This document shows positions 1 through 12,362 of a stretch of 64,000 nucleotides of DNA, piece after piece. How positions within the stretch are numbered: position 1 is the stretch's first letter; each line of letters opens with the position of its first letter. The stretch is taken from positions 310,496,486-310,560,485 of the forward strand of contig CM077665.1 of the NCBI GenBank assembly GCA_039707655.1, written 5' to 3'. A model generated the notes under the pieces. It made no database searches. It saw only the letters and a list, made by a program, of their open reading frames with translations, and was not told the origin of the DNA. Source of the stretch: Elymus sibiricus. Its lineage: Eukaryota; Streptophyta; Magnoliopsida; Poales; Poaceae. Both the position numbers and the translations under genes were made by a program.

Positions 1-62
1 ATTCCATCCACGCGAGAGCAGCGTCCATCTCGCCTAAAATGGGATATAATTGTCGCACAGTT

Positions 63-371
63 TTTTTTTAACAGGGTAGAGACACAGGCGATTATACACG
101 TGCACATACACTCATCCCTATAAACGCACGCGCGCATGTCCTACCCCTATGAACACCTCTAACAGACTGTGTCGGCACATCATCTTGAGATTGATGAAGT
201 CGCCATAAACATCTTCATAGCTGACGGGAACATCTTATACCACTGAACGCACATCACCAGAAGCCTGGAATAATTGAGAAAAATGCCAGCATTAATGTCA
301 GGTTTAGAACTTAAACTCTGATGGGCAAGGTTATCATTGTCTTCCTAACCATCCAACCACATATTAGTTTG
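63..371 (-). mobile_element. SINE-like retroposon with 13-bp TSD
   Basis: The element is flanked by exact 13-bp repeats TTGTCGCACAGTT at 50-62 and 372-384. A T-run at its left edge is a poly-A tail when read on the minus strand. On the minus strand the other end holds degenerate sequences resembling tRNA-type A and B box promoters. Tail, long TSD and about 310-bp length fit a tRNA-derived SINE or a short non-LTR element. The family is not identified; the B-box resemblance is weak. Confidence 0.55.
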
Positions 372-384
372 TTGTCGCACAGTT

Positions 385-858
385 AAGCATCGGGCGTGCA
401 TTGTAAAAGGTTGTCATGTGTAAATTTGTCTATGTTGATTGGTGGCTACACCGAAAATCACCAAAAGATCATGTGTAGGTGCGCCTGCGTATGTGCGGTG
501 TACTAGTTCGCTTCCTCATACAATAACATGATATTTCAACTTGAGTTATTTTCTTAATTTTTAGTTCATTGGCCTTCTGTGGAATTTTAGAAATTCCTAA
601 ATCGCACACTACTAAAGTTCAATTTATATACAACAAGCTTTTCGCCGCTTCATAGATAAAAGTCATAATACCAAGTAGCAGTTGTGACAAAAGCACAGGT
701 AAGCCCAAAGCAAAAGAAAGAAAATGAAGTGGCCTAGCTGGTTGACGGCGCGAGATGTCTCACTACCTCTTGTGTTTCCGTGTGTCTTGTTGCTATTCGG
801 TCTTGTGGACCGCCCATCCTAGTGAATAATGGCGATTTCGTCAAGTTTTGCTCGTTTG
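385..858. other. Intergenic stretch without recognisable gene
   Basis: AT-rich sequence between the SINE-like element and a CACTA-type terminus. I see no coding frame, RNA gene or repeat I can support here. Confidence 0.4.
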
Positions 859-2584
859 CACTACAAAATACGCTTTACTTTGACGTTTCACTTGTGTCAC
901 GTATGACCGCTTTTTGTCACGAAAATGCCGCGATGACATTTTTCGGCCGTCATCCTGACCGTCATAAAAAAAATCTTGACGGTACCACTTCCTCCGTCAT
1001 GGAAGACCGCATTTTAAGTGACCAACCCAAAATCGTTGCCGAAAATATCTTCTGCGACGGCCACAAAATATCATTAGAACTATCACCGTATACTAACAAC
1101 TGACCCACCATGTTTGATCCATCAACTTTTCTGACATACGGGCCCATAATATGCTGACGTGGCACCTTACAGCTGGGCCCCATCGATTTTTTATCACTGA
1201 CGATGTCTGTCAGTAATAAACAAATTTGATCGGTCAAAGATCCTGCCGAGGTTGCTTACATGTGGGTTTAGAAGCTGGTGACGGCACACATTTCCGTCAC
1301 TATTATCGTTGGAGTTTGTTCATTGTTGCAATTGCCAACCAAGTTTAAATATAAATTTGGTAAATTTCGAAAATGATAATGAAATGACTTTTGTTAACGC
1401 TGAAAATAGAAATGCTTAACATAATTGTAATAATGATCAGCCAAGTGAGGAAGTAGCACACACTACATAAAAGGAAACAGACAAAGTACCACACATTACA
1501 AAAATATAATAAGGAGAGAGAAAAAGTTTCTGGACGAGGAAGACCACCATCAGCTCTGCGACATGTTGTTGTTAGAACCCCCCAAAATGGGTTGCGACAT
1601 GCTGATGTTAGATCCCCCAAAGTAGATTGCGACATGCTTTTATCAGAGCTTCCCTACATCCTTAAAAGAAAACCTAAAGTTCCTTCCAGTTCTGATTGCT
1701 TCTTTTCAATAGAAGCAGTTTTCTCCTCTTATTCCTTCTTAAGAGCTGCAATTTCATCTAGCTGATTTGTTTTCATCTCTTCAATTTCCTGTTGCTGCAC
1801 ATCCATTCTTGCATTCGGCTCTTCTTGATATCTATCAGCTACTGATCTCGCAGATAGCTCCTGAGTTGCAAACCTCTCTTCAAGTTGTCTCATGTGTGTC
1901 TTCTGCCTGGAGGCAGATGACTCTCTCATGCTTGCAAGGAATGTGCTATGCTTGGAAACACCCTTGAGAACCACTACAACAATCTGCACATATGTTTTTG
2001 GCTCTTCACCTTCTGTTGGATTTGCGCCTTGATTTGCCTTCACATCCTTCTGCAATATGGTTGAAGCGTTGTTGGTACGGTATTACAAACATAATATTTT
2101 GTGTGGCACATTACATGTGAAATCCAGAAATTGCAGAATGCTTATGATTATTGTTGTTACAATCTCACTCATCACCCCATCCTTCTTTCTGGTGTGGGTT
2201 GCTTAAAAAAATTGAATAGGGTGTAGGTTTCTGGTTTTGCTCATTACACTAGTACATCAAACAGGAAATGATGAACGTTATTGCCACGGGAAATTAACTT
2301 ATGAAAAATATGATAATTTGCATGTACGAAGCTGGAGTGCTTACCATACAGTGATAAGCTGCAATGTAGCATCTAGAGCTAGTTTTATTGTGCAGCTTCA
2401 CAACGCTTCAGTTTGCTTTATTCTTGGCACATATCTCCTATGAATTGAAGCATAAAATATAGTTTTGATAATATGTAGTAAAAGTTGAATATGTCAAATT
2501 GAGCACGAATTACCTGCTAGTGCTCATCCTTCCAATTTTTATTAGATCTATTCAATCTTTATCTGTAATAGTCACTAGTGCCAA
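859..2584. mobile_element. CACTA-like transposon end with internal fragment
   Basis: It starts CACTACAAAATACG, a typical CACTA (En/Spm) terminus, followed by subterminal sequence rich in short GTCA/TGAC motifs on both strands. A coiled-coil fragment resembling CACTA-encoded proteins lies inside at 1729-2055 on the minus strand. No matching right terminus or 3-bp TSD was found, since a Gypsy LTR begins at 2585. The right end of a different CACTA element at 25003 shares only the first ten or so bases. Confidence 0.45.
1729..2055 (-). pseudogene. CACTA TNPA-like coiled-coil fragment
   Basis: A 108-codon open stretch encodes a hydrophilic, Glu/Gln/Lys-rich peptide. A segment 'VVLKGVSKHSTFLASM' is followed by a long amphipathic helix. 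This resembles the C-terminal part of plant En/Spm-type transposase-associated (PF03004-like) proteins, where a short 'K..STFL' motif precedes a coiled coil. It has no complete domain and sits inside a CACTA-like end, so it is read as a decayed exon. It could equally be an unrelated coiled-coil exon. Confidence 0.4.
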
Positions 2585-3073
2585 TGCTAAAACTGGCGGA
2601 TCTCGGGTAGGGGGTCCTGAGCTATGGATCTAGGAACAATGGTAATGGGAGACAAGGGAGCCGATTTTTTACCCAAGTTCGGTCCATCTCGAAGAGGTAA
2701 AACCCTACATCATGCATGCTTTGATTGTATTGATGTGATGGGGTATATAGTACAAGTTGATCTACCTCGACAATGGATGATTGTGTTCTAAACCCTAAGG
2801 TTCGTAATCATGTCCCTAAAGACTAAACCCTTCGGCTTATATATGCACCGGGGGTACCTAGGTTACACATATGGTCGATTGCCAACTAGGAATAAGCACG
2901 TGGACTACAAGAACTCTCCTTGAAGTACATGCCAATTCTTTGGTAGATTCCATCTTGAACATACCGATGGCCACAACTTTGGTACTCCCTCCTATATTGG
3001 TTGGTAGGTCATCGGCTCGGCCCGTGGACGACATGCCATACAGGCTAACACCCCCGTAGTCCAGGACACCGTC
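2585..3073 (+). mobile_element. Gypsy LTR, short type, plus orientation
   Basis: The start TGCTAAAACTGGCGGATCTC and the body match my recollection of a Triticeae Gypsy LTR that begins TGTCAAAACCGG. It ends near GGACACCGTCG, followed by a leader (GTAGCCCCTAAGC). The plus-strand gag-type pseudogene starting at 3754 lies downstream as expected for a 5' LTR. No matching 3' LTR is seen. Confidence 0.6.
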
Positions 3074-3753
3074 GGTAGCCCCTAAGCTGGTATTCGAAGC
3101 CGAAGACTGCAGCTCCCTCTCGAAATGGCCTCTTTTGTCTATGTCTCCGGCTTGGCAGGCGAGTTCCCTCTTCATCGGTACATACTTGAATCCAAAGTTT
3201 TTCATTTACTTGATAATTACCGGGTCTCCTTTTATAGTCGAACCCATCAACCATATGTTCAAACTTTGAACCTCGGCAAAGAAGGCACATAGCCTTTCTC
3301 GCAAAGGGCTTCCTTTGCATCCGAGGTCTAGAGTTAACTTAGTCGCAAAGACTTGCCACGTAGGCTTGACCAGCGTGTGAGTTTAGATCATGATAGCTTT
3401 ATCGAACCGTCACTGCCTACCATGCGATTGAGTTGGTTATCATATCGTGGCCCGAGTCAACTGTTCATTGGAATGTCTTATCAATGCATAGATCGTGCCC
3501 CGGTTTTTGGGGATATCATCAACAGGTTGATCGCGTGTATAACGACACGAAGGATTGGGATAAGTGATCTATCCGCCGCAACGCAGGGACTCTTGGTCTT
3601 TTACTAACCTACAAAAGCAAAGGGAAGTAAATCATCTTCTTCCATGCTTCCATTCCCTGCTCCATAGCCCAAAGCTCAAAAAAAGCTCCGACGCCCTCAG
3701 ATCTACCTCCCAACTCCCAACCCATTTGAATTCTTCCTCATCCCTCAACAGAG

Positions 3754-4990
3754 ATGGTCGGCAAAGGAAAGGATACCACGGCTTTGACATCTGATGCCAG
3801 CTTCTAGGGGCAATGGGTGCCCTCCATCGTCACTACAGGAACCATTGAGGAGCTCCGGCCTACATGGTACATACCTGCAGTGTCCAAGTGTCGAGCCACA
3901 ACGGATGGTAAGTCAGATCGTTCTTCCTCCGCCATCCCCACTCCCAGCCAAGGGGAAAGAGTAGTCTTTGTTTCTCACTTCATTCGAGGTCTAGGATTCC
4001 CTCTTCATCATTTCGTTAGGGTTTGATGTTTTACTATGGATTAGATTTCCACGATCTAGCCCCAAACTCGATTCTCCACATAGACACTTTTATCACTATA
4101 TGGCTAACGATCTTTCGTGTGAAGCCGAAGAGTAGTGGCCCCCAGCTCGCTGAATGCGGGGACACCATGATAAGTAAACTTCCCAAGATGCTCTTGCCAG
4201 AGGGAACCTTTGTAGAGACCATCAAGGTGTGGCAGCAGGAATGGTTTTACCTAACCGACCCGCGCACAAAATGTCAAATAGAGACCCCCCCCCCCCGCCT
4301 TTTCGGCCGAGCCACCAATAAGGCTTGTCTCCTAGACGGAGAAGAGCCTAGACTGACGGAACCCAGAAGAGGTGTAGATGCTCCAAAAGAAGCTTAAGCA
4401 AGTGGTCAGAAGCAGCATCAAGCTGGTGCATGTTGTCCATGTTATGCTTCATCGTCATGTCCTTCCTCTCCAACTCAGGGCCAACCTAATGTGGTGTTAA
4501 AAGCCCAAGGATGAGGCGACCGTGCACTTCTTTCACTCCAACCTTGTGGGGATGTGGTCATCGTTGTTTAAGCCAGCAAAGAACACTTTGCCCGAAGAGG
4601 AAGAAGACCACGACCTCAACAATGAGAACAAACCCGTTGAGGTAACTTTGCACATAATATTACTTGTGTTATTCTTTCTATAAACATCATTGATTATCAA
4701 TAAATTGATTGGCCTGACGCTTTTATGGTCTGACCTAGCGCGCCAAGGCCCGAAAGATGAGGTCTCATGCGCCATTGCCCGAGGACCCATGAACTCCCCA
4801 GCTCGAAGAGCTCTTGTCCGAGAAACCATACGTGGTTCCGGTCAAGGAGAACAACCAAGGAACCTCCTCGGATGTCAAAACAGAGAGCACCCACGACTCC
4901 TCTGCCGAGGAGGAGGGCGGGGTTCCTTCCTGTAAGAGGGGGGAGAGGGCGACATACGAAAGCTCCGATGAGGCTCATCCTCTACGTTAG
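3754..4990 (+). pseudogene. Gypsy 'putative gypsy-type transposon' (PF04195-like) ORF, decayed
   Basis: The frame starts ATGGTCGGCAAAGG and is broken by several stops and frameshifts, but it can be followed in pieces. 3817-4023 encodes 'VTTGTIEELR...' and 'ERVVFVSHFIRGLGFPLH'. 4023-4250 encodes 'MMFYYGLDFHDLAPNSILH', 'AECGDTMISKLPKMLLPEG' and 'VWQQEWFYLTDPR'. These strings are typical of the PF04195-type ORF 1 of grass Gypsy elements, a gag-position protein of unknown function. It lies directly downstream of the 2585-3073 LTR. A run of 13 C at about 4284 marks one disrupted site. Confidence 0.65.
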
Positions 4991-5186
4991 TTTAGAAGGC
5001 TAAGTAAAGCCCATGCCGCCCAGCCAAACCTGTCTTCGGCTGCCGTCGAGGTCGTTAGTTCTGGCTCCTCCGGGGATGCATCCCCCCTTCCATGTAGGGA
5101 GAAGCCATCGCCGAGGTCGTTGTGTGTGCTTGTTTGCTTTATCTCTAAGTAATTTTATTTTCAGTTCTTGGTTTGTATCTTTAGTT

Positions 5187-6176
5187 ATGGGTAGGAAACG
5201 TAAAACACCAAAAAATAGTTGTAGTTTCTACGCATGGAGATGGGGAACCTCCTAAAACCCTCGATGGTGGTTATGTGGAAAACATTAAATACTACTTTGA
5301 TAATCATGATAAATCTCCATTCAACTTGATAATGGGAGATAGTTTGGATAACTAGGTATACTTTAGGGATTATCGCTTGTCTCAAAAATGGAAACACTTA
5401 CGGTATCAAATTAGAATGTTGCGTTGGTATGCTTAGAATTTGTGCTTAAGGTGTGATTATACTTGTTGCTCTAAGATGAAGGCTCCACACTTTCCCTTTC
5501 AATGTGAATTTAATGATAATAAAAGTTGGCTGCTTATGCTAATGGTGTATATGATTACTATGATGTGGAACAAATAGAAGAATTTGTTGCTTTTAAGGGT
5601 GCTTATGAAATTGAATCTTTGTTTGAAAAGTGTGAAGATTGTGATGACGCTCTTTACAGATCTGAAAATTATGCTATACTTAAATATTGCTATGAGAATT
5701 ATGAATACAATGCCTATATTGATAAATTTAATTAGAAAGTCTCCGCTGCCCAAAAAGAGACTAATATTTTGCCGGCTCCTATAGAAGAAGAAGTGGCTGA
5801 AATTGTGAGTTCATTAGATGAAAAGTATGAGGAAGAGAGCAAAGAACAAAAGGAGGAAGCGCGGATTAGCTACCCGTGCCGACCTTCTAATGATAGTAAC
5901 TCTTTAACTCATATGTTGTTTAATTTCCCTTCGTGCTTACCAAAGGATGAATGCTATGATAATTGCTATGATCCCTTGGATTCATTTGAAATATCCCTTT
6001 TTGATGAACTTGATGCTTGCTATGCTTGTGGCCATGATGCCAATATGAATTATGCTTATTGAGATGAACTTGCTATAGTTCCTTATGTTAAGCATGAAAT
6101 TGTTGCTATTGCACCCACACACGATAGTCCTATTATCCGTTTGAATCCTCCAAACTACACTCTATCGGAGAATTTT
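5187..6176 (+). pseudogene. Retrotransposon-associated ORF, decayed
   Basis: It begins ATGGGTAGGAAACGTAAAAC and hits a stop after 22 codons. Homologous-looking coding sequence continues in shifted frames: an acidic, Tyr/Asp/Glu-rich stretch at 5526-5735, then 5769-6062 ending 'DELDACYACGHDANMNYAY'. I recall this combination from uncharacterised ORFs of Triticeae Gypsy elements. At least three stops or frameshifts are present. A new LTR-like start (TGTCACAACCC) truncates it at 6177. Function unknown. Confidence 0.5.
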
Positions 6177-8346
6177 TGTCACAACCCTAGAGTTGTTTGT
6201 AAATAGTTTCACCAGAGGCATTCATGCATCATTTTGTTTTCAAATAAAATTGAATTGAGGAATTTCCAAAAGCCTCAGAAATGATCAACTAAAATTTCTT
6301 CAATTGTGTCAAGAAAATGTTCCTCTTAATCTTTGAAAAATGTGGAAGAGATAAAACTCAAGCCAACATTTTTGGAAGTTTAAGATATTTAATTTGGGCC
6401 TCTGAGTTAAATCAACATTTATTTGGATTGGGTTTATTTTGATTAAGTAGAATATGGACCCAATAATTCTGAAACTCCATGTGTGACTTGGGTTTTGTCC
6501 ACTATATCCACATGCCAATTTTCAGGATTTTATAAAATGGTTTGGTATTTTAAACAAACCAGAACAATATAAAGAATTAGAAAATAGGAGCTAAAGATAA
6601 AAAAAGGGGAAAAACTTACCTGTGCAGCCCACCAGAGCCGACCGAGCCCATCGCCTCCTCTGTCGTCTTCCTCCTCGCAACAATAGGCAGAGCGTGTGGC
6701 CGACGCGCATGCACGCCCCGTGCGATACCTCCTGCTAGCCTGCTTCCACGTCGACGTCGTGGGTAACCTCGTTGTTGCCGTCTGGATCGAGTAGACTCAT
6801 CGCCACTTCCCCCTCGCCTCTCCCTCGCTCGATTTTGAGCTCGACCAAACGAGCTCGTCGCCGTTGTCCGCCGCACGCGTAGCCACCGACCACCCCTCTC
6901 TTTCCTAGTGTGTCCAAGAGCTCCGCCACGACCTGCTCGTCCTTCCCGCCAAGCCACGCTTCGATGGAGGCCCTGCAACTCCTCCCCGCCGTCGTCTTCC
7001 ACCTCTGGACGCTGAAGATCGCTGTCGTCGATTCTTCCTCCCTAGCGCCCCCTAGCTCGCTGACCACCTCATCAGCTTCGCCGTGAGCCCCTCTTCCTTT
7101 CCCCTCATTTACCGTGCTCGCGCTCACCCCTAGCCCCGATCCTCGATGAGGCCGGAAGCTCCCCTCGCCGTACATCGAGCTAGCCATCGCTCCGGTGGGT
7201 GACACCCACGTCTGAGCATGCCAGTGTGCTCCGGAACCTCCCAGAAGCCCGTATGTAGCTTTAGTTGCTCCGGAGGTGCTCTAGAACCCCGATTCTGTTG
7301 ACCCCATGCTCCGGCCGCCATGAATGAGCTCACCGCCATCACCACAACCCTCCCCAGCTCCTCTCGATAGTCCCAACCGATGCGGATGAGTTCAAAGACT
7401 TTGCCCGTAGTCGTTGCCGCCCATTTGGTCTCTGGAGTGGCATTTTTGACGCCCTCCGCCGCGTCTGGACGTCGCTGACGGTTAAACGTTGGCCTAACCT
7501 TGATTATTTAGCACTAATTAACTATCACTGACATGTGGGCTTGGTCCCGCTGACACTTTTAATTAAGGTTAATCCAACTCCAGTTAACCCGTGTTAATTA
7601 GATGTGTCACTGACCGGTGGGACCCACTAGTCAGGTTTGACATGAAACAATCAGTTGACCTGTTGAGGTCATCATGACGTATTGCTGACACGATAAATGC
7701 TTTTCTGAATTTTAAATAAATCTAAATGATTTATTTATTTTAGAAAATGTTTAGAACTTCTAAAAATCATAGAAAATAATCTATAACTCGGATGAAAATA
7801 AGTTAGATATGAAACATTATCTCAAAAATACAAGGAATCTGTTTATGCATCTTCATGCATGATAGAACAACTTATGTCCTCTATTTAGGACAAATCATAC
7901 AAATGACATTTAAATAGCCACATATGGAGTTTGAATTTGAACCTTTGGTTCAAACAAACTTCATTTAATCTGGTGGCTAGATGCATTAGCCCAATCAACA
8001 GCATGTTGCCATGTCATGATCATCATCATAGTGTTGCATTTCCATGAAGTAAGTGTTGTTCTTTTTCTGTTTGCCGGTCTTTGTTCCCTCTCGGTAGACA
8101 TTGTTACGACGTTGAGATTGATGTCACCGATGAAGACTCACGGTTATCTTCAAAAGTGCGAGGCAAACAACCCCGCCTTGAGCATACTGATATAAACCGA
8201 CTCTCTCGCTCCTGCTCTCTTTTACTACATTAGGACAACAATGATTCAATTGTTACATGTCTCGGTAGTTGACCTCGTTCCTATGCATGACCTGTCTTTG
8301 TCACAGTAAATAGTTGAAACGACTCAGCATGAGTAGCAACTGCTTG
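6177..8346 (+). mobile_element. LTR-like retrotransposon tract, family unassigned
   Basis: It starts TGTCACAACCCTAGAG, a start I associate with long Triticeae Gypsy LTRs. A GC-rich, pyrimidine-rich segment (6620-7480) is followed by an AT-rich tract. Long open stretches on the minus strand at 6616-7205 are GC-rich low-complexity frames with no recognisable domain. The tract is cut at 8347 by CACTA element A, and no partner LTR is visible. Confidence 0.4.
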
Positions 8347-9060
8347 CACTGGTGGAGCGACGTGCTATAGAAATAGTTTTTAACCCCTTTCCGCGATGTA
8401 GTTTTAAACCGTCGCCTTGCATGTGTGGGCGATAGGGGGGTCCATCCCACACGACACGGAAAAAAACGTCGGCGATGGGGACCGATGAACGCAAACGTTT
8501 GAGAAAACTAAGCGTGTGTGATACAAGAACATATCTCACACACTATATTTTGGACATACGTGTGGGATTAGGGATCAATCACACACGTCTATCACGAGTC
8601 AAACGCGTCTAATTGCTCAAGGGAAACAAACGGTGTTTGATCTTTAACCGTTTGCAAAACATTACCTAATCCACACGGGTCATCATAGATACTGTGTGTG
8701 ATATCTGCAACATCGCACACGAGTTTTCTCTGGCAAGCGTCTGCCATGCATGATATCATCACAAATGTTTCATGAACAATTTGCGCGTGGGATCATCTTT
8801 GCACCGGGCACGGTTTCCTGTTGGCTCACGTGTGAGATAAGGTGCTATCGCAAACGATTGAGGAGCTCTTACGCACATGTAGAAGTGCTGCAAATCGTCT
8901 GCGATTTCTTATGTATCACCAATGTTTTAGTTTATATCTCGTATGCTTTTCCTGTAGATCACAGGCGCTTGCGCTACGAGTTATGTGTGCTTTCCATTCT
9001 TGATCGCACACGCTTAGTTGCTTGAACTGTGTGCACTGAAATGACCAGGTTATTGTAAAA
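8347..9060. repeat. CACTA subterminal repeat region (element A)
   Basis: Many short copies of motifs like CGTGTGNGAT and ATCNCACACG occur in both orientations. This is the usual arrangement of transposase-binding subterminal repeats in CACTA elements. It aligns with 28226-28900. Confidence 0.65.
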
Positions 9061-9090
9061 TATCGCATTTGAATCACCCTACGAATAGCA

Positions 9091-9290
9091 AATTCGCCAC
9101 AATATGCAATCGAACAAATAGTGTCCACATGAAGAACATTTATCATAATTCGCCACAATATGCAATTGAACAAATAGTGTCCACAAGAAGAACATTCATC
9201 AAAATTCACCACAATATGCAATTGAATAGATAGTGTCCACAGGAAGAACATTCATCATAATTCGTGACAATATGCAATTGAACAAATGCT
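9091..9290 (+). repeat. 56-bp tandem repeat, about 3.5 copies
   Basis: Units begin at 9091, 9147, 9203 and 9259 (AATTCGCCACAATATGCAAT...), a regular 56-bp period with a few substitutions. They lie just 3' of the minus-strand Ulp1 gene. The 111-codon minus-strand frame over them is a by-product of the period. Confidence 0.85.
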
Positions 9291-9421
9291 AGCTAAATTA
9301 CACAGATGTATGAACATATGCAGGACATAATGATAGTGTATGAAATACGAAGACATTATCACATGGAAAACAATGCATCCATGCGTATATGTTTAGCTGA
9401 TAACACTATATGAATGCATAC

Positions 9422-11921
9422 TTATTCTTGGGAGGTAGTAATGCTGAAATCTTCACAACCTGGACTGGGCTTGATATAGCGTTCCACAAAGAAGGTGCAG
9501 ATAACTTTCCTAACAACCAATAATTCTTCTGCGGCGAGCGGTTCACAGGTCATCGGTCCAAAGATCATCTACGGGATTTTTAGATCAGAATGTAGCATAC
9601 GTCTAGAGTAGAAGATAGTAATTAAGAAACAGACTTACTGGTTCTATTCTGTCAGCATCGGCACCACATTCAACATGTCTACATAGGTTCATCATGTGTG
9701 TGCAAACATAGTGGGAGAATATCATATGGAAACCAATATTCAATGAAAACTTCATGGAAACCATATTTTAAAGTTTCAAAAAAATCAGGAAAAAATATGG
9801 GATGTTAAGAGGGTGATGTTTTATTGCCACGCAAAATTTCAAATTGAAACACATTATGTGATGTGAGCTATGAAAAAGACAATTTTCAGCCCTGAATAGT
9901 GACATTACTGTTCGGCACTATTCAACGCTGATTTTGTCTTTTTCATAGCTAACATTACGTAATGTGTTTCAACTTAAAATTTGGCGTGGCAATAAAGCAT
10001 CATCCTCTTAACATCCTGTATTTTTTTTTAGATTTTTTCGAACCTTTTTAAAATCTTTGTTTCATGGTTTTCACCGGTCTCCACCGAATGTTGGTTTCCG
10101 TATGATATTCTCCCCAAACGTAGAATCCACATAGCTTGCTCCCTTGTTGTTGTTGAGGGCACTGCAATTTTTTGTACAATATTAGTCATGTATTTGCCCT
10201 ATTAGGAACAACCTAACTAGTGTAATTTGTTTCTTTTTTTTCTTTGGAGAAAAATAGAAAGAGGTTGACTTAGAAACTTGAACATGTGTCTAGCATTTTC
10301 TGAAAATAACGGATTTCGTCATCTTACCGGAGAAACGATCTCGTGGTGCAGAGGTAGTTGGCGGTCGAACCGGCATCCTCCTGAAGTTATGTACCTTGAC
10401 AATACACTGCAAATGAAGATGAAATTTCACATACTCAATTCTTGAACCAGATATGAACACAACATATTAACATCTAAGAATTCAATACCTATCCATGAAA
10501 TCCTGAAGATGATTCAGATCCTGAGGCTTATTTGACTCTCTAAGAGAATCCAGGTAGTAAACTGTGTTGCGCATTGGAACAATGACCACCAGGATCCAGT
10601 GATTGCTACAGTTAAAGAAAACCTTGAACTTACGAACTATGTCGAAAACTGAAAGACAATCAATGTATGCGTTGTCGTATATTTAACTTACCCTACATGA
10701 TATAGCCACATGAAGAATCCCCTACCTGTAAGTGGAACAAGATATTGACGACATGATAAATGGAAGCCTTACGTGTAACATTATTAAATAACAAAATGCT
10801 GTTTGCTAAACCAGGATCTATGAAATACGCATGCACCCTCATTGATCTTTGTGCCGTAAATCCCCTGAGAAGAATACAATACAATTAGCTTTTTTCATTT
10901 ACAGCCTTGTATGGAGAAGTTGTTCAGAGTTTGTGAAGTACTTACAACATCAAGCATTTGACAAGAGTGGCAGCAAGCACATCGAAGTTGAAGAAGAGAT
11001 GGACGTCCACGGATTCCACATTGATGGTACCCGGAAGGTGATTGAAATGCCTACTGTCGTAGTGCACTTGCAAAATGTTAGTATCTTCTCCTTCTGACAT
11101 TCTCTCCACGCAATATTTATGTAACTTGCGACAAGTGGAACTGCACTCCTCAAAGTATTCGCCAACAAGAAATGGATGACCATGCTTTTACTTGCGTGCT
11201 TCAAATGGGTCTGCTTTATTATTAGATAGAGTCATGTCAATTTCTTCATCGTCCATGGCATGGTTCTGCTCGAAGAGTCTTTGTAGTAGGATGCTCTGGT
11301 TCTCATTCCTCCTCTATTCTGTCATATGAAATAATAAATTGCCAATTTTACGGGGAAGCTAAATCTAAATGCAACAGTCTTTGTAGTACAGGATGCACAT
11401 CGACAGTTATTTATGAGATCAAATTAATAGTGACAGGTATGTACAAGAACAAATTTAATAACATATTACTATTGATATCGATCAAAATGGCATTCACAAT
11501 CGTAGAACTATGACAGTGTCTTAATCACATCCAGAATCTAATAGCACACGGGAAGTGTCTTAATCACACCTAATATAACAAATGATTTCTAACTACGAGA
11601 GTTAGGCTAACCTTCTTTGCACGTCCCAGAAACTTCCTCCCACTATACTCAGATTCAAAACTCGTAACTTCACAAATGGAAATTGATGTTGATCATGAAC
11701 ATGCAGGTCTTCAGCTGCACCGCTCCATTCCTTGGAAGTGATTGTCCTAGGGATCTACAAGAGAAAGAAATGGCTCAAATCGGCCTGCCGCATTAAAATC
11801 CTCAATTCCAAACCAAAACCCTAAGCCTAGTTGAGCCAGGGAGAAGAAAGAGGAATACCTGGCTGGTGAGAGATTCGTCGTCGGAGGAGATGTCGCTTGA
11901 GGGGTCATTTGAGGAGACCAT
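9422..11921 (-). pseudogene. Ulp1-like (C48) cysteine protease gene, 8 exons, interrupted
   Basis: Ulp1 proteases cleave SUMO-type conjugates; plant transposons often carry relatives. Exons on the minus strand: 11859-11921, 11612-11754, 10946-11311, 10692-10864, 10489-10648, 10328-10406, 10115-10161 joined to 9639-9702, and 9422-9568. All junctions use GT/AG and the sum is 1242 nt (413 residues plus stop). Catalytic His265 lies in 'SNHWILVVIVPM' (10599-10601), Asp282 in 'YYLDSLRE' (10548-10550), and Cys339 in 'PQQQQGSKLCGFYVC' (10129-10131) with upstream Gln for the oxyanion site. Lesions: TAA at 11188-11190 (codon 110), TAG at 10693-10695 (codon 248), and a 403-bp MITE inside the Cys exon. 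The N-terminal part ('MVSSNDPSSDISSDDES') is not recognised. Exon phases are my own manual model; exon 4's end was chosen for its strong donor and phase. Confidence 0.8.
9712..10114. mobile_element. Mutator-type foldback MITE, 403 bp
   Basis: Nine-base target duplications CAAACATAG (9703-9711) and CAAACGTAG (10115-10123) flank it, differing at one base. Terminal inverted repeats start GGGAGAATATCATA with GGAAACC following. The arms stay complementary inward (AACACATTA...TAATGTGTT; AGCTATGAAAAAGAC...GTCTTTTTCATAGCT), so nearly the whole element is one long hairpin. A 9-bp TSD indicates the Mutator superfamily. It lies in the catalytic-cysteine exon of the Ulp1-like gene, between TTCTACGTTTG and CACACACATG. 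Confidence 0.85.
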
Positions 11922-12362
11922 GCCGTCCGCGGTGGTCGGATGCGAGAGGGAAAGATGTGGCGGCGGGGGTGGGGGTGGTAACAGGGGAAATGTGTCCCTT
12001 GGGGGGAGGGAGCAGATATTTTGGCGGTCGGCGAAATTTTTCGCTAGGTGCAACGAAACTTGGCGCGCAAAGATTCATCAGACACAGGTTTTCTGCGTTT
12101 AGCGTGTGCGATGATATAGAACATACAAAATTTCGCCCTCCCCATGTATTCCTTGGTTATAGTGCACATCCACGTCATTGCATAATTTAACATCAACTGC
12201 TAACTTGGGTATACAAATTAGCAGACACATAGCTCGCAGTTACTAAACCAAGCAAGTTCACTAAATAATCATGCTGCTTGAACTAGACCTAGCTCTAACG
12301 AAAGACCGGCTCTCTAAACAAAGTCTATTAGTACTACGCATAATTTTAACAAAGACGCCGAC
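11922..12362. other. 5' flank of the Ulp1-like gene, no second gene seen
   Basis: A pyrimidine-rich leader for the minus-strand gene lies at 11922-12060, followed by CACTA-type motifs (GCGTGTGCGATGA) near 12100. No supported coding sequence. Confidence 0.4.

Noticed and set aside
6616..7205. Minus-strand frames of 128 and 156 codons
   Set aside because: Arg/Gly-rich low-complexity translations of a GC-rich LTR-like tract.
8916..9251. 111-codon minus-strand ORF with repeated 'CSIAYCGEF'-like phrases
   Set aside because: Translation of the 56-bp tandem repeat.
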